DNA from: Hirsutella rhossiliensis
Taxonomy: Eukaryota; Ascomycota; Sordariomycetes; Hypocreales; Ophiocordycipitaceae
Direction: 5' to 3'
Length of the DNA: 64,000 nt
Assembly: GCF_020360975.1 (NCBI RefSeq)
Contig: NW_025408678.1
Location: 2,294,001-2,358,000, forward strand
Position numbers and translations under genes: made by a program. Of this stretch, positions 22,750-34,344 are shown one piece after another. Every line of letters starts with the position of its first letter. The stretch's first letter is position 1. The notes beneath the pieces were generated by a model, which saw nothing but the letters and a program-made list of their open reading frames with translations, was not told the DNA's origin and did not search any database.

Positions 22750-25700
22750 ATAGGTTATAATTAATAACTCCTTACTTATCGCCGCCCTTATAGATAAGGG
22801 CTGCTAGTACTATGCCGTAGTTAATGAGGCGCTTATACGAGAAATATAAGTACTAGTAGAAAAGATCGCCCTAAGGCGAGTAAAGGGCGCCTTAGGCGCG
22901 ATAGAGGGTACGGTAATTAAGGGTATTATATAGCTAGCTATAGAGGTTAACGGCTACTATAAGCTTATCGTAGCCTATATAATCCCCTAACTAGAGTTTC
23001 CCTTAATCCTCGGGAAACCCTAGTTATTATATATAGAGTTATACTTAGTTCTATACTAAAAGAAGCTATAGTTTAAGCCTATATAACGGTAGGTCCGCTA
23101 TAATAATAGTTTTATAGGTATAGGACTAAGCGTGCGAGCTTTATACTTAGCTTAAGAAGTCCTTGCCTCTATCTTCGTAGGAACCGTGCGATAGGTAGAG
23201 TAGAAGGATGGCTAGGCAGTAGCTAACGTAGCGGTCTATATAGTTAGCCTAGCGGATATCGATAAGGCCCTCTAGATAAAGAAGCCGAAGTCGCCCGCTA
23301 AGCTACGGTAGTAGATACCGGAGCGCTTTTACGACCTCCTACCGCTATTTAAGTCCTAGGAAGTAAATAAGCTTAACCCGTATAAGCTAAGGGTAGATTA
23401 TAGGATTATACTCTATACTAATAAGAAGGGGTAGGAACTACCTATATTATTCGGACCGTTATATAGTATATTATACGCGGAGCTACTAGTGCTAAAAAAG
23501 ATACTAAGGGACCTCCTAGATAAGGGTTTTATTTAAGTAAGTAGCTTTAAAGTAAGAGCGCCGGTCCTATTTATATATAAACTAAGGGGCGGGATATAGT
23601 TCTATTATAACTATAGGGCTCTAAACGTAATTATAAGGCCGGACTACTACCCCTTACCCTTAATCTTAGATACGCTTTATAACCTCTTAAAAGCGAAGTA
23701 GTTTATAAAGCTAGATATAAAATAGGCGTTCTATAAGGTATAGATCTTAGAGGGTAATAAGTAAAAGACAGCGTTCTATATAAGCTATAGCTTATTTAAG
23801 TAGCTTATAACGCCCTTCGGCCTATTAAGAGCGCCCGCTACCTTCTAGCATTATATTAATAATATACTTCGCGACTTCCTCAACGAGTTTATATCTATAT
23901 ATATAGATAATATCCTTATCTATATAAGCGGCTCTTATAAGGACTATATATAGAAAGTATAAAGGGTTTTAAAGCGCCTCTAACTTTATAGGCTTTACCT
24001 TAACTTAGATAAGTATAAATTTAAGGTTAAGAAGGTTAAGTACCTAGGCTTTATTATCTATATAAGCGTAGGTATATAAGCGGATCCTATAAAGATCTAA
24101 GCGATCTAGGACTAAGCGGCCCTAACTACGTAAACGGGCGTATAGAGCTTCCTTAGGTTCGCGAACTATTATAGGATATTTATTAGGGGCTTCTCCTATA
24201 TTATAATACCCTTAAACGAGATTACTAGGAAGCGGACCGCCTTTCGTTAAGGGCCTATATAGGAAGGAGCGTTCTATACGCTTAAGGACCTTTTCTCGTA
24301 AGCCCCGGTACTACTTTAGTAGGACTTCGACCGGTCTACGTTAGTCGAAGTAGACTATAGCGGCTAGGTACTTAAAGGAACGCTCTTTTAAGAGGTAGAT
24401 AAGCGGAAGTAACTAATAGCGTTTTACTCCTATAAGCTAACCTTAGTAGAGCGGAATTACGCTATTTACGATAAGGAGATACTAGCGATTATTAGCTACC
24501 TTAAGCGATAGTAAGCAGAGCTCTAGAGCTACGAGAGCTTTAAGGTTCTTATAGACTATAAGAACCTCGAGTACTTTATAACCCGCTAGCACCTCTTAGA
24601 GCGGTAAGCCCGCTAAGCGGAGTATCTCTTACGCTTTAACTTCTTAATTAAGTACTACTTTAAGCGGGACTTTATAATCCTAGACGCGCTTTCTTAGAGG
24701 GATTAAGACTAGCTAATAAGAGCGGATATCGAGGCCTAGGATCTATAGCTTATCTTATAAGAAGCGCTACGGACTTATATAGGAGCTTCCTTAGTAGAGG
24801 AAGGCGCGGTGCTAGTAGACGAGCTTCCCCTTATACCTTTACTACTAAACGAGCTTCCTTTAGCGCCTTTACCTCGGTCTAGTAAGGAGGGATAGACCGG
24901 CCTAGGGGCACGCGCGGCGAGAGTGTTCTAAGATATAGCCCTTTAACGCTTATAGGATAGGATAGCGGCTCTAGATCGTACCTACGAGAGCGTGCGCCGC
25001 GCTATAGAGTCCGGCGCTTAATACCTAGATCTAAAGCTAAAGCTAAAGGTATAAGTAGCCGACTACTATATCGACCTACGGGGGCATCTACGCTAATAGG
25101 GGAGACTATAGGTACCGGGCGTACTATATATTATAGAAGCTAAGGAGAAGGATAGACCGCTAGAGCTAGACGAACGGAATAAGCTTTAAGGGAGGCTAGT
25201 CTAGCTTATCTACGACTCTAGCGTCGTAGGTTACCTAGGTAGGCAGGGTATAGCGGCAGGCCTTATAAGGGACTTTTACTAGCCCCTCCTATAGTACTAC
25301 GTTCGTTACTTCCTCTATAACTATAATATCTATAGCTATATAAAGATTTAAAAGGCATAGCTTAAGGGGCTACTTAAGTAGCTTTTAGTACTAGACTAGT
25401 TCTATATATATATATAAATAGACTTTATAATAGACCTCCCGCTTATAAAGGGCGGCAACCGCTATATATAGGTAATTAAGGACCGACTTAGTAAATTAGT
25501 AGTACTAAAGCTAATACTATTTATAGATATAAAAGCTTACGCGAGCGCTTCCTTTAGTACTAGGCCTACTTATATAGCTAGCCGGCCTCTATTATAAGTA
25601 ATAAAGGGTTAAACTAAACTAGCCGCTTTTAGTAGTACCTATACTAGCTACTCTAGATTATATAGCTACTTAGCACGGCCTATTACCTATAGACTAACGG

Positions 25701-26540
25701 GGGACCTAAGAGGGTTAACTAGGAAGCGTAAGCGTACTTATAGGTAGTTATAGCCCGTAACTAAGCGGACTAAGACCGCTAGCTCCCCGCTGCCTAGCTC
25801 GCGCTAAATAGTAAACTATAATCCTCTATTTAAATAGCCCTCTTCTTCGTAATATATAGCTTCGAGCCGCCCTCCTTAATCCTATTTACCGCTAACGTAG
25901 TAGCGGAGTAGTATAGTAGTACGTTACTAAAGAGCCGCGCTTCTACGTTTATATAGAAGCTATAAGAAACTATAGAATACTATTAATCCGCGATAGCCGC
26001 GGCGGCGTAGGATTAAGAGCGGCACGCTAATAAGACTAAGGCGCTAGCGGATAGGTTTATAGTAGGAGATAAAGTATAGCTCGACCTCCGTAACTATAGG
26101 TTAGTATAACTAAAGAAGAAACTAAACTAGCTATATATAAAGTTTATAGTATAGAGGGTTATTAGCCTATAGGTAGTTAAGCTCGATAGCCTCTTAATAA
26201 GGGTCTATAATAGGATTAATATTAACCTCCTTTACCGAGCTTCCTTTAACCCGCTACCTAGATAAGAAATAGCGGACGCTTAACCGCCTATAATTAAGGT
26301 AAAGGGGGATAACGAATTTAAGGTTAAGGAGATATAAGCTATATACTAGAGAAAGGTAGGCCGGGGGATACGCTAAGAGGTTCTCGTTAAGTAGCGCGGG
26401 TACCTCGACCTTATATAGGAACCTATATATAAGTTTACGGGAGCTATAGCCCTTAATAAGTTTAAGACCCTATATAGACTAGTAAACGAGAACGATAGAC
26501 TAATAGACTACTAGTAGTAGCTTAGACTAAGACTATAAAA
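22750..26540 (+). pseudogene. pol of Gyp-B2: PR, RT, RNase H, integrase, chromodomain (RIP-degraded)
   Basis: Domains in order: aspartic protease near 22,760-22,830 (SLLIAALIDKGC, from ALIDTGC); RT with the active site YIDNILIY at 23,898-23,921 (YIDD mutated) and FLRFANYYR near 24,155; RNase H at about 24.3-24.7 kb (NYAIYDKEILAII); integrase from about 25.2 kb with FIIDLPLIKGGNRYI near 25,420 and TAYYL-TNGGPKRVN near 25,665-25,710. A frameshift lies near 25,550 inside the integrase. A chromodomain-like tail follows near 26,310-26,430 (DNEFKVKEI), as in chromoviruses, where it directs integration to heterochromatin marked by H3K9 methylation. This copy is non-functional. Confidence 0.93.
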
Positions 26541-26599
26541 TAGGTAAAGTAGAGTAGGTAGTTATAGCGATATAGGCGTAATAATATAAGTAGAGATAA

Positions 26600-27760
26600 A
26601 AATAGCGTTTATTTTAAGGCGGAGCCCCTAGACTTCCCGAGCTTATTCCTCGTTATTACCCTTACCCTTACTATTATTATTATTATCGTCCTTATTAGCC
26701 CCCTCCTCCTTCTTAGCGGCGGCAGCGGCGCTCTCTAGCGCGCTAAGTCGGCCCTTTAGGCCCGTAAGCTAGTCGGCGGCGGCGGCGGCTCTAAGGGCGG
26801 AGGGGCGGCGGCTAGCTTCGGCGGCGGTAGTAAGGGTAGTAGTAGCGGCGGCGGCGGGCACGGCTATAAGGATCGCCGATAAGGCGACGGAGGCGGTATC
26901 CCTAGTACTAAGAGAGTTAGTAGCGGAGGTAAGAGAGCGGAGGGGGAAGAACCTACTTAGGGATAAGCCTTTAGCGCTCTAAGGCGCGGAGGTTACGGTA
27001 GGCGGCTACGGCGGCGGTAAGGCGCTTCTTAGTAGCCCCCTGGGCCTACCTATACGCGCCGGCCTTCTAAGCTAACGCCGTAGCGAGTAGGACGGGAGGC
27101 GCCGCCTTATAAGCGCGGCCGGTATACGTATACTAGTAATAACTACCGCCGCGGCGGCGCCTAACCTAGTCGGCGTAAGGGAGCTCCTATAACGTATACC
27201 GTATATAGGGGGCCGCGCGAGCGGCTCTAGCCTAGACCTAGCGCTTATACTTTAAGGAGTTAGCGGAAGACGTTTATTACGCTCGCTTAACTACGGACTT
27301 ATAGGGGTAGCGGAGATAGAGGCGGGGGCCGAGGGGCCGGGCGCTATAGGTAGCGGCGGGGACAGCGTCGTTACCTTAAAGGGCGACGTAAGGGTAGCTA
27401 GCGTAGCGGAGGTAGTAGCGGCGGCGGTAGGCGCGGTAGTAGGGGCGCGGGCAAGAGCAGCGGTAGCGGCGGAGTCGTCGTCGGCCGTGCTTAGTATAGC
27501 GTCGACGAACGACTCCGCACGCTCTAAGAAGGAGGAGGCAAAGGAGGGGGAGGTAGATATATCTATCGCGGAAGTTAATATTATAGATTATAGCCTCCTA
27601 CTCTATAAAGTAAGGAACTTACTAGTTAAAGTTATTATTATTATTACTATTATTAAGGCTATTATTACTACTATAGCTATTACTATAAGTATACGTTAAT
27701 AGAGTAGCCTATATAGCTAGGAACGAACTAACGCCCTAGGTAGAGCGGAACTTACTTATT
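26600..27760 (-). pseudogene. Antisense long frame between pol and 3' LTR of Gyp-B2 (Ala/Ser/Thr/Pro-rich)
   Basis: The minus strand can be read in a single frame of about 370 codons broken only by TAG/TAA of Gln/Trp type. The N-terminal half is Ser/Thr/Ala/Pro-rich (LARAPTTAPTAAATTSA near 27,430). A basic middle part follows (SERNKRLPLTP near 27,260), then an Ala-rich helix (LSALESAAAAAAKKEEGA near 26,720) and an acidic/Asn tail (KDDNNNNSKGKGNNEE). It is much richer in GC than its surroundings. It could be an accessory antisense gene carried by the retrotransposon, or a captured host fragment. No family recognised. The plus-strand frame at 27487-27699 overlapping it looks like a shadow. Confidence 0.5.
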
Positions 27761-28134
27761 ACTACTACTACTACGGTTAAAGAAGGAAGAGAAGGAAGGG
27801 AAAGAGGAAGGGGGGGATGCTACCTTATATACCCCTTAGTAGAGGAGGCTACCTAAGGCTAAGGGGACGGGCAACCTAAGGCTTACGTAGGTCCGGGCCG
27901 GCCGCCGGCTACCTAAGGGCGTATATAATAAGTTACGCCCTTATCTAAATAGCTAGCCGGCTAATAAGTATAGAGCTAGGTTCTAGCTACCTAGGCTAAT
28001 AAGTATAGGGATAATAGGGCTAGTAGGGCTAGTATAATTAATAGGAAAGGGTAGGGTAGAGCTAGCGGTATAGGCCTAATAGTATAGAAGCCGTTAATAA
28101 GGCAGCGCCGCGCTACGCTTAAGGGAGGGCATTA

Positions 28135-28320
28135 TATAAGAGTTTTTAACTATTATAGGTTATAGGCTTAGGCTACGGCCTAAGCCGTATAGTTACGTAT
28201 AGAGGGCTAGATCCTATATATATATATATAGGCTAGCCGCGTATAGAAGAGCTCTATATAGCTTATTAATATTATCCTATAGACGGCACCTATATATACG
28301 CTTTTACTTACTCTATAATA
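28135..28320 (+). repeat. 3' LTR of Gyp-B2 (186 bp)
   Basis: Same ends as the 5' LTR. Preceded by the purine tract CTTAAGGGAGGGC and followed by the ACTAT duplication. Confidence 0.95.
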
Positions 28321-28325
28321 ACTAT

Positions 28326-29837
28326 ACTATTATTCTTATCTAGCGCCTTAGCCTTTAAATAGCCTTAAGGCCGGCCGTCGCTAAGGCTATTAAGCTATTA
28401 GCCGCTAATAAGGCTATATAATACCGTCTTATAATAATAAACTACTTAAACTAAACTAATATATACTATAATAGCTTAAACTCTTATAGTACCTCGTTAT
28501 ATATCCCTTTATTACTCTATACCTTATAGTTTTTAAATACCGCTTAGGCTATAGACCTAATTACCTTAGCGTTTACTATGCTCTTAGCTACCTTAGTAGC
28601 TAGTAATAATATACTTAGGCCGCGGAAGTTATTAAGCACGCTATTAACGCTTATATAGAACCCCTTATAAAACTAAAGTACTATACTATATCTTATATAT
28701 ATCGCCCTTAGAACTTACCCGCTCTCTCCCTTATTAAAGGACGGGTTAGCTATAAGCGCTTCTATATTACGTCTTAGTAAGATATCTCTATAAACCTATA
28801 CCTTAACTATATACTCTAGATTACGGCTAACGTTATTAGTATAGTACCGCTATAGTATTAATAGAAAGCTAAGGTATTTTAGTACCTACGCTAGCTATAT
28901 ATTACTAGGGCTAAGTATTAAGTCTCGCGTAAATAACTTTCTTAGTATTAAGGCTAAGACGCTATTTAATTCGTTAATTATAGCTACTAACTAAGGGTTT
29001 AACTATAACCTACTAAACGTAAATATAGATCGAAGATATACCTTAGGCTTTAATAAGAAAAAATAAGAGTTAAATCTTAGCGCTGGTTTATTAAGGCTAT
29101 AGCCGAGGTTTAAGGCCCCTATATTTAAGACGGTTATACGCCTTAACGCCGCTATTATAGTAGGCGCCGCTAAAAAGACTCTTCTCTTACTTATCTTATA
29201 GGCTATCTAATACTACCGATACTAGCCCGTTTAATATACCTATCTTAAACTAGTTCTTATATACCCTGTCCTTAAAAAGGCTATAAGCTACTAATCCGTC
29301 GCTAACGGGCCGGTCTAAATAAAAGTATAGCGCTATATAGGCGTGCTTATAAATAGTATAAAGTACGCTATCTAAGGCTAAGGCGTTAATATTAAATATA
29401 GAGAATATATATATTATTATTTATATAGATTCGGGCGCTATTACTATAGCCTAAGCTTTAATTATTACTATAGCCTTTAGTTATAATAGCTTTAGCGCTA
29501 CTAACTATCTAAGACTAAGCGATATAATAACGTATTAAGATTTATATTTATTATTAATTAGCTATTTTAACTTATAAAGACTTAAAGTATTAATTAAGCT
29601 AGAAACGGATAGTAATTATTATTTAAGATCGATGTCTATCCCCTTTTAATATTATTTTATATTAGCTTAGAGGAGTATTAGCTAACGTTAGCTATTATCT
29701 ATAAACGCGGAATAAAAAGAAAGACTTTCTTAGTATAAATAGTAAGAAATAAGAGGTAATAACGGTATAGTTAGCGTTTTATACTTATCCTTTTATTTAG
29801 TAATTTTAAAGACTTCGCTTAAAGAAAGGATAGCTTA
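28326..29837 (-). pseudogene. U2 gene relic, middle piece
   Basis: Two good minus-strand frames meet here. From 29,837 to about 29,000 the frame continues directly from 30,416 across the solo-LTR-like repeat (…LSLSEVFKITK, LLPLISYYLY, DGLVAYSLFKDRVYKNQFKI). From about 29,050 down to 28,326 a second frame reads FNSYFFLLKPKVYLRSIF, NELNSVLALILRKLFTRDL, RRNIEALIANPSFNKGES and NNFRGLSILLLATKVAKS. The change of frame suggests an intron or an indel. Only Gln/Trp-type stops interrupt it. Family not recognised; membrane segments are not obvious. Confidence 0.6.
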
Positions 29838-29842
29838 GTTAA

Positions 29843-30410
29843 TATAAGGAACGGTATTCTTACTATAAATAAAGCAGCTATAATATACTCTCCTAATTAT
29901 ATAAGCTAATAAGTAGTATATTAATTATAGACAAAATCCTATCCTATAGAGTAAGAATCGCTCGTTATTTTATATATTATTATATATTAAACGGGTTGCC
30001 GGTTATTATATAATCGGGAATCGAAGGAACAGAGCTAGCTTAGAATACTAGCTAAGACCTCTTAAGAATACCAGCACGACCAACCTCCTTTAAACACGAA
30101 TATTAGTAGAACTAAGACACTTCTAGATTTACTCGAGGTATCACGGAATTCCCTAGTCTTAGGGCTATACGGCAGCCTAAATCTAGTCCCGAAAGGTTCT
30201 TCCGTTTAGCTATAATTGTCTATATAAGACAGCATGTCCGCTAGTAAATAGATAGAGAATTATTAACTTTAATACCTCTTCTATATACTAATATATTACT
30301 AATAAATTCTATTAAAAATCCTACCTTATACTCCTTCTTCCCCTCTATTACGTAGTCTTACGTAATTCCTTAATTTCCTAAAATTCCGCTTTTACTTATA
30401 TACCTTAAGA
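29843..30410 (-). repeat. Solo-LTR-like repeat, copy B (568 bp), with an unmutated core
   Basis: It is the inverted copy of 15034-15614. It is flanked by a 5-bp duplication GTTAA (29838-29842, 30411-30415), and removing it restores the U2 frame. The core, about 30,045-30,245, keeps many CA and TG dinucleotides (CCAGCACGACCAACC, GACAGCATG). The outer parts are fully RIP-mutated. Confidence 0.8.
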
Positions 30411-30415
30411 GTTAA

Positions 30416-31640
30416 AATATAATATTTAACGTAGTCCTCGCCGTTAATTAATAATTATACTTAGTAATACTAACCTTCTTAGAAATAGCCCGTTCGCCCT
30501 ACGCTTATACTTAATACTTTTATAGATTCTAGTATCCTTAGTACTAGATTTAATATAAAGAGTCTCTTAGCTCGCTTATACTTTAGTTAGAGGCTATATC
30601 TCCTTTAATAAGTAAAAGAGAATCCGACCGTTAGTTATAGGAATAGTACCTATAGTGCCCTCGTAATTAATTATATAAGGGTCGGCGCGGCCCTAAGTAG
30701 CTTTTATAATTTTATAAAAGGCCTAGTAAGTAAACCTTTTTATAGTACTAATACCCTATAGACGCTACCTTAAGTAGAGCGAACTCTTATTAAGTAAATA
30801 AGAAAGGTTTAGCTTATTAAGCTATAACTCTATAAGTTATAATTAATATAGCTTATAGCTACCGTAATAAGGCTAGGATACTAGCCGCTTTACCTTTACC
30901 TTTATAATAAGAGTAATACTAATAGTTAGTATAGTAATATTATTTAGTTACTTAATAATAATTATAGCTTAAGTTTATATATAGTTAATTATATTTATTT
31001 CGTTATCGCTTTACTTAGCTTTAATTATATTATAATTTAGCTAATACTATCTAAAGCGATAATACTATACTCTTTATTTCCTTAATTAGCTAGTAATATA
31101 TAAGATTAAGACTATTAACTTAACGATGCTTTTATTTTTACTTTATAGGGCATTTCGTTTAAGTTAGAAATAATAAGTTTATACTTACTATCTTTAATAA
31201 TAACTAGCGCGTTTATATATATAAGTTATAAGTTTATAATAATATAGAAATAACTTATCCCTTTAGTCTTAAATATACTCTTAGGGATAAGATTACTTAT
31301 TGCTTACTATAGACTAATAAGAGTATAAGTGTTTAAGGCATAGGTTTTATAGCCCTCTTCTTACGCTATAGAGATACCTAGCTTACCTAGCTATATAATA
31401 TATACCGGCGGGTTTTACCTAGCTTATCTAGGGTCGCGCTATTAAGCGGAGTAAGGGAACTAACTATATAATTTCCTCTAGGTCTTATTTTTTTTTCTCG
31501 ATAAGACGCGTTATATAAATTTACTTACTAAAGTCCGCTAACCTACTCCTATAGTAATAAGTAGTAGTAGCCCCTTACTAGACTTATATCTATTTATATT
31601 TACTATACTTTAAAGCTATTATAATATCGAAAGTTTTATA
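30416..31640 (-). pseudogene. U2 gene relic, N-terminal piece
   Basis: The minus-strand frame reads NASYREKKIRPRGNY near 31,480, then NPPVYII, EEGYKTYALNTYTLI near 31,330, NALVIIKDSKYKLIISNLNE near 31,180, and KRFTYQAFYKIIKA-type sequence (Gln restored) with GRILFYLLKEI near 30,610-30,750. The stops are TAA/TAG only. With the other two pieces the gene would exceed 1000 residues. It lies head-to-head with U1 (start near 31.9 kb), so a shared divergent promoter around 31,650-31,900 is possible. I do not recognise the protein. It may be a multi-copy host gene or the gene of an undescribed element. Confidence 0.6.
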
Positions 31641-31909
31641 ACCTTAGAGCCCCCTTTTAGCCTTAGCCCCTCTCTACTTAGCTATAATAACTAAGTCTAC
31701 TTAGAGCTCGTTACCGGCTTCCTTTTACGCTAACTTAGAGACGTAACGGTCGGCGATAGCTAGTAGTCCTACTACTCCTTATCCGTATATCGAGGCGCGA
31801 TAGCTACCTTATAAGCTTAAGGACTATTACTAGATTTTTCTTAACGAATAGATTTATATAAGCTCTTATTTTCCTTAATTTTATCTATCTTTTTATTTAC
31901 GCGTTCTTT
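31641..31909. promoter_or_regulatory. Putative divergent promoter region between U2 and U1
   Basis: Inferred from gene orientation only; no TATA box or binding site can be trusted in RIP-mutated DNA. U2 may begin within it. Confidence 0.3.
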
Positions 31910-32786
31910 TATTTTTAAGGGAGATAAGACTAGTTAAGGCTTTATATACTTATACTATTAATATACTTAAAAGCACGCTAGGCTCCGGTATATCTATATC
32001 CCGGTAAATACTAATGCGTAAGAGCGTACCGGTGCCGCCCCTAAGCTATCTCGCGCTTTTAGGTACGCTAGTTATTTATCTATTATATATAACTTATATA
32101 GATAAGCCGGACTACTTAATCGTTTCCTCCCTCGCGCTTAATTACTTACGCAACGTCCTAACTATCGCTAGACCTATTAACGCTAGATTCTACGTCGCCT
32201 TCTAGTTCTACTTAATACCGAGATAGGCCCGCTAATCCGATCGTGCTAGCTCTACTAGCGATAGCGATATATCTAACGGCGACTCGAACAGCGACCTAGA
32301 TTACTTATAGGGTAGAATAGTAAATAAAGCGAGTATTTAGAGTCGAGGCTAGGACTTATAGTCTATGGTAGGCTTCCTTACTAGTAGCGCTACTAGAAAG
32401 TATAGCTCGGGGTTATACTTAACGTCCTTAATACTAACTAGGCCGAGAGGGAGAGACTTAATTAGGAGGCCTACGAAACTAGTAGTAGGTAGAGATACGA
32501 TTCCGTTACGTAGCGTAGGGAATCTATAATTTATATATATATAAATTAGGAGGACGATCGTTAAATAGGATATAAGCGAATTATAAAAGCGGTCTTTACT
32601 AATAGGGGAGGCTAATCTTTATCTACCTTCTTAGAGGTCTTCGAAAAAGAGCTAAGGGGGCTTAAGAAGGCGTCGAGAAAATAGAAATAGGAGTAAGCTA
32701 TTAACTTAGAAAGCGATACGCTCGGCGACTACTTTAACGCTAATTCGATATTATTTAGTATTTCTAAGCCGCTAACGCTAGAAAAG
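31910..32786 (+). pseudogene. U1 gene relic, N-terminal piece
   Basis: The plus-strand frame in phase with base 32,784 reads through LSRAFRYASYLSI near 32,045, AERERLN near 32,440, YKRIIKAVFTNRGG near 32,570-32,610, FLEVFEKELRGLKKASRK near 32,630-32,680 and SISKPLTLEK ending at 32,786. Only Gln/Trp-type stops occur, and two Gln codons (CAA near 32,152 and CAG near 32,290) survive unmutated. The ATG frame starting at 32,014 is out of phase with this one and is probably a shadow. Gyp-A2 is inserted at the end of this piece. No family recognised; Arg/Lys/Glu-rich helical character. Confidence 0.6.
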
Positions 32787-33262
32787 TATTATAACTATAG
32801 TTAGCGGGCTATAAGAGAGCCGGCTACGTTTATATAATAAGGCGGCTTAGAATAATAGTTAGGATAAGAAGTTACTTAGGCTTAGCTTACCTAGAGCGTA
32901 TATAAGCTAAGTAAGCCTTATATAAATAGATTACTACTTAGGAATATAGCTTATAAGTAAGCTATAGTAAGCTATAAAAGGGATTATAGCTAGGACTATA
33001 ATCTAAGGATAGTCTTTACGGGTATATATAGCTACCTACTTTTACTCCTTTAAATAGATAGCTTAATAGCTTTTTAATATATTATAGATCTTTATTAAGA
33101 TTCTATCTTTAATTCTAATTACTTAGTTATAGTCTATAGTCTATAACCTTTAACTTATTACTAACGTAATATACTTATTATTACTTAGACTACGCCTTAT
33201 TATATCTATTAATATAAACCCTTCGATAGGTTTATCCCTTAAGAATAACGCTAGTCGTTATA
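32787..33262 (+). repeat. 5' LTR of Gyp-A2 (476 bp)
   Basis: Starts TATTATAACTATAG and ends AGTCGTTATA (TG/CA ends mutated to TA). Confidence 0.95.
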
Positions 33263-33319
33263 TATTAAAAGCTCTTATTTAGTATAATACCGCGTTACTT
33301 TAAGTAATATTATAACTAT

Positions 33320-34340
33320 TAATATACCTATATAATAAGCTAGATTAACTAACTCTAGAGCTACTATATTGCCTTAGGATATAATACGCGAGATTATTAC
33401 CCTTCGATATAAGGTATAGTTACTTAGAAACGGAGGAGGTAATAGATAAGTTAAGGACCTTAGAGAAGTAGTTAAACTAAAATAGCTAGGACTATTTAAT
33501 AGTACTTATAGTATACTTTAAGACTTTCTTACCTAACTTAAGGCCTACTACTAGTTTTACCTTATAAAACTCTTAGACTTAGTTAAAAAGGTACTCTATA
33601 TAGGAAATTATTTATTTAGAATAGTACTTACTTAGTTTAGACCTATTATAAGGGATTTTCTTAATAACTAACTAGCGCGATAAGATAACGAGATAGATAA
33701 ATTCTTTACTAGTTTCTAAGGATTTAAAGAAGCTATTATAAAGGTACTTAGAATAACTAATAAAGAATAAGAAGCTAAATAAAAACTTTAAGAACTCTAA
33801 TAAAGGATCTTAGTATCGGATTATACTACGAAGTTCTATTAAGTTACCTTAAAGCTTAATTAGGATAACGAACCTCTTATATTACGATTTTACGATAAGC
33901 TTAAAGAAGAAGTTAAGGACGAGCTCTATAAGGAAAATCGACCTAATAACCTCTTAGACTATATTACTATAGTAATATAAATCGACGATAGATAGTATAC
34001 GCGACGCTAAGAAAAGAAATAAAGAAGAGGAAACTAAAACCCTTCTTATAAGAATAACTTTAACCGATATACTAACTATAAAAAGAAGCGCGAAACTCTT
34101 ATTACTTATGCCTATATAACTAACCTAAGTAAGATAGACCTAAATATAATATAAAAAAGTAAAGGAAAGTATTTTAACTCTAGGAAACTTAGATATTACT
34201 TTAAAGAATATAGATAACCTTATAAGGAGAAGAAAACCTATTAAGTACTAGCCCTAGAAGGTAAGAAATACTTAAACGCTATTAATAAATAGGAACTAAA
34301 GTATAAACTCCTTAGTTAAACTATATATACTATAATAATA
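33320..34340 (+). pseudogene. gag of Gyp-A2 (RIP-degraded)
   Basis: A Ty3/Gypsy capsid region can be read: ELRQRISVSDYTTKFYQ-like sequence (Gln restored) near 33,790-33,850, and LIIRFYDKLKEEVKDELYK near 33,870-33,930. A zinc knuckle KYFNSRKLRYYFKEY at about 34,170-34,212 is CCHC with Cys and His turned to Tyr. At least one frameshift lies near 33.65 kb. Confidence 0.85.
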
Positions 34341-34344
34341 AATA

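Larger units (their letters stand above)
21301..28320 (+). mobile_element. Gyp-B2: complete chromodomain-type Gypsy LTR retrotransposon, plus strand (7020 bp)
   Basis: The two LTRs are 186 bp each (21301-21486, 28135-28320), with a perfect 5-bp duplication ACTAT (21296-21300, 28321-28325). Gag, protease, RT, RNase H, integrase and chromodomain can be read in order, followed by an unusual GC-rich antisense frame before the 3' LTR. A polypurine tract AAGGGAGGGC precedes the 3' LTR. It is inserted in the unknown gene U2. It is less mutated than Gyp-B1, with much higher GC, but CA and TG are still almost absent. Confidence 0.96.

Noticed and set aside
27487..27699. 70-codon plus-strand ORF
   Set aside because: It overlaps the much longer antisense frame in Gyp-B2, has low-complexity Ile-rich codons from AT repeats, and resembles nothing known.
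32014..32205. 63-codon plus-strand ORF with a hydrophobic stretch
   Set aside because: It is in a different phase from the long U1 frame that continues across the Gyp-A2 insertion; likely a shadow.
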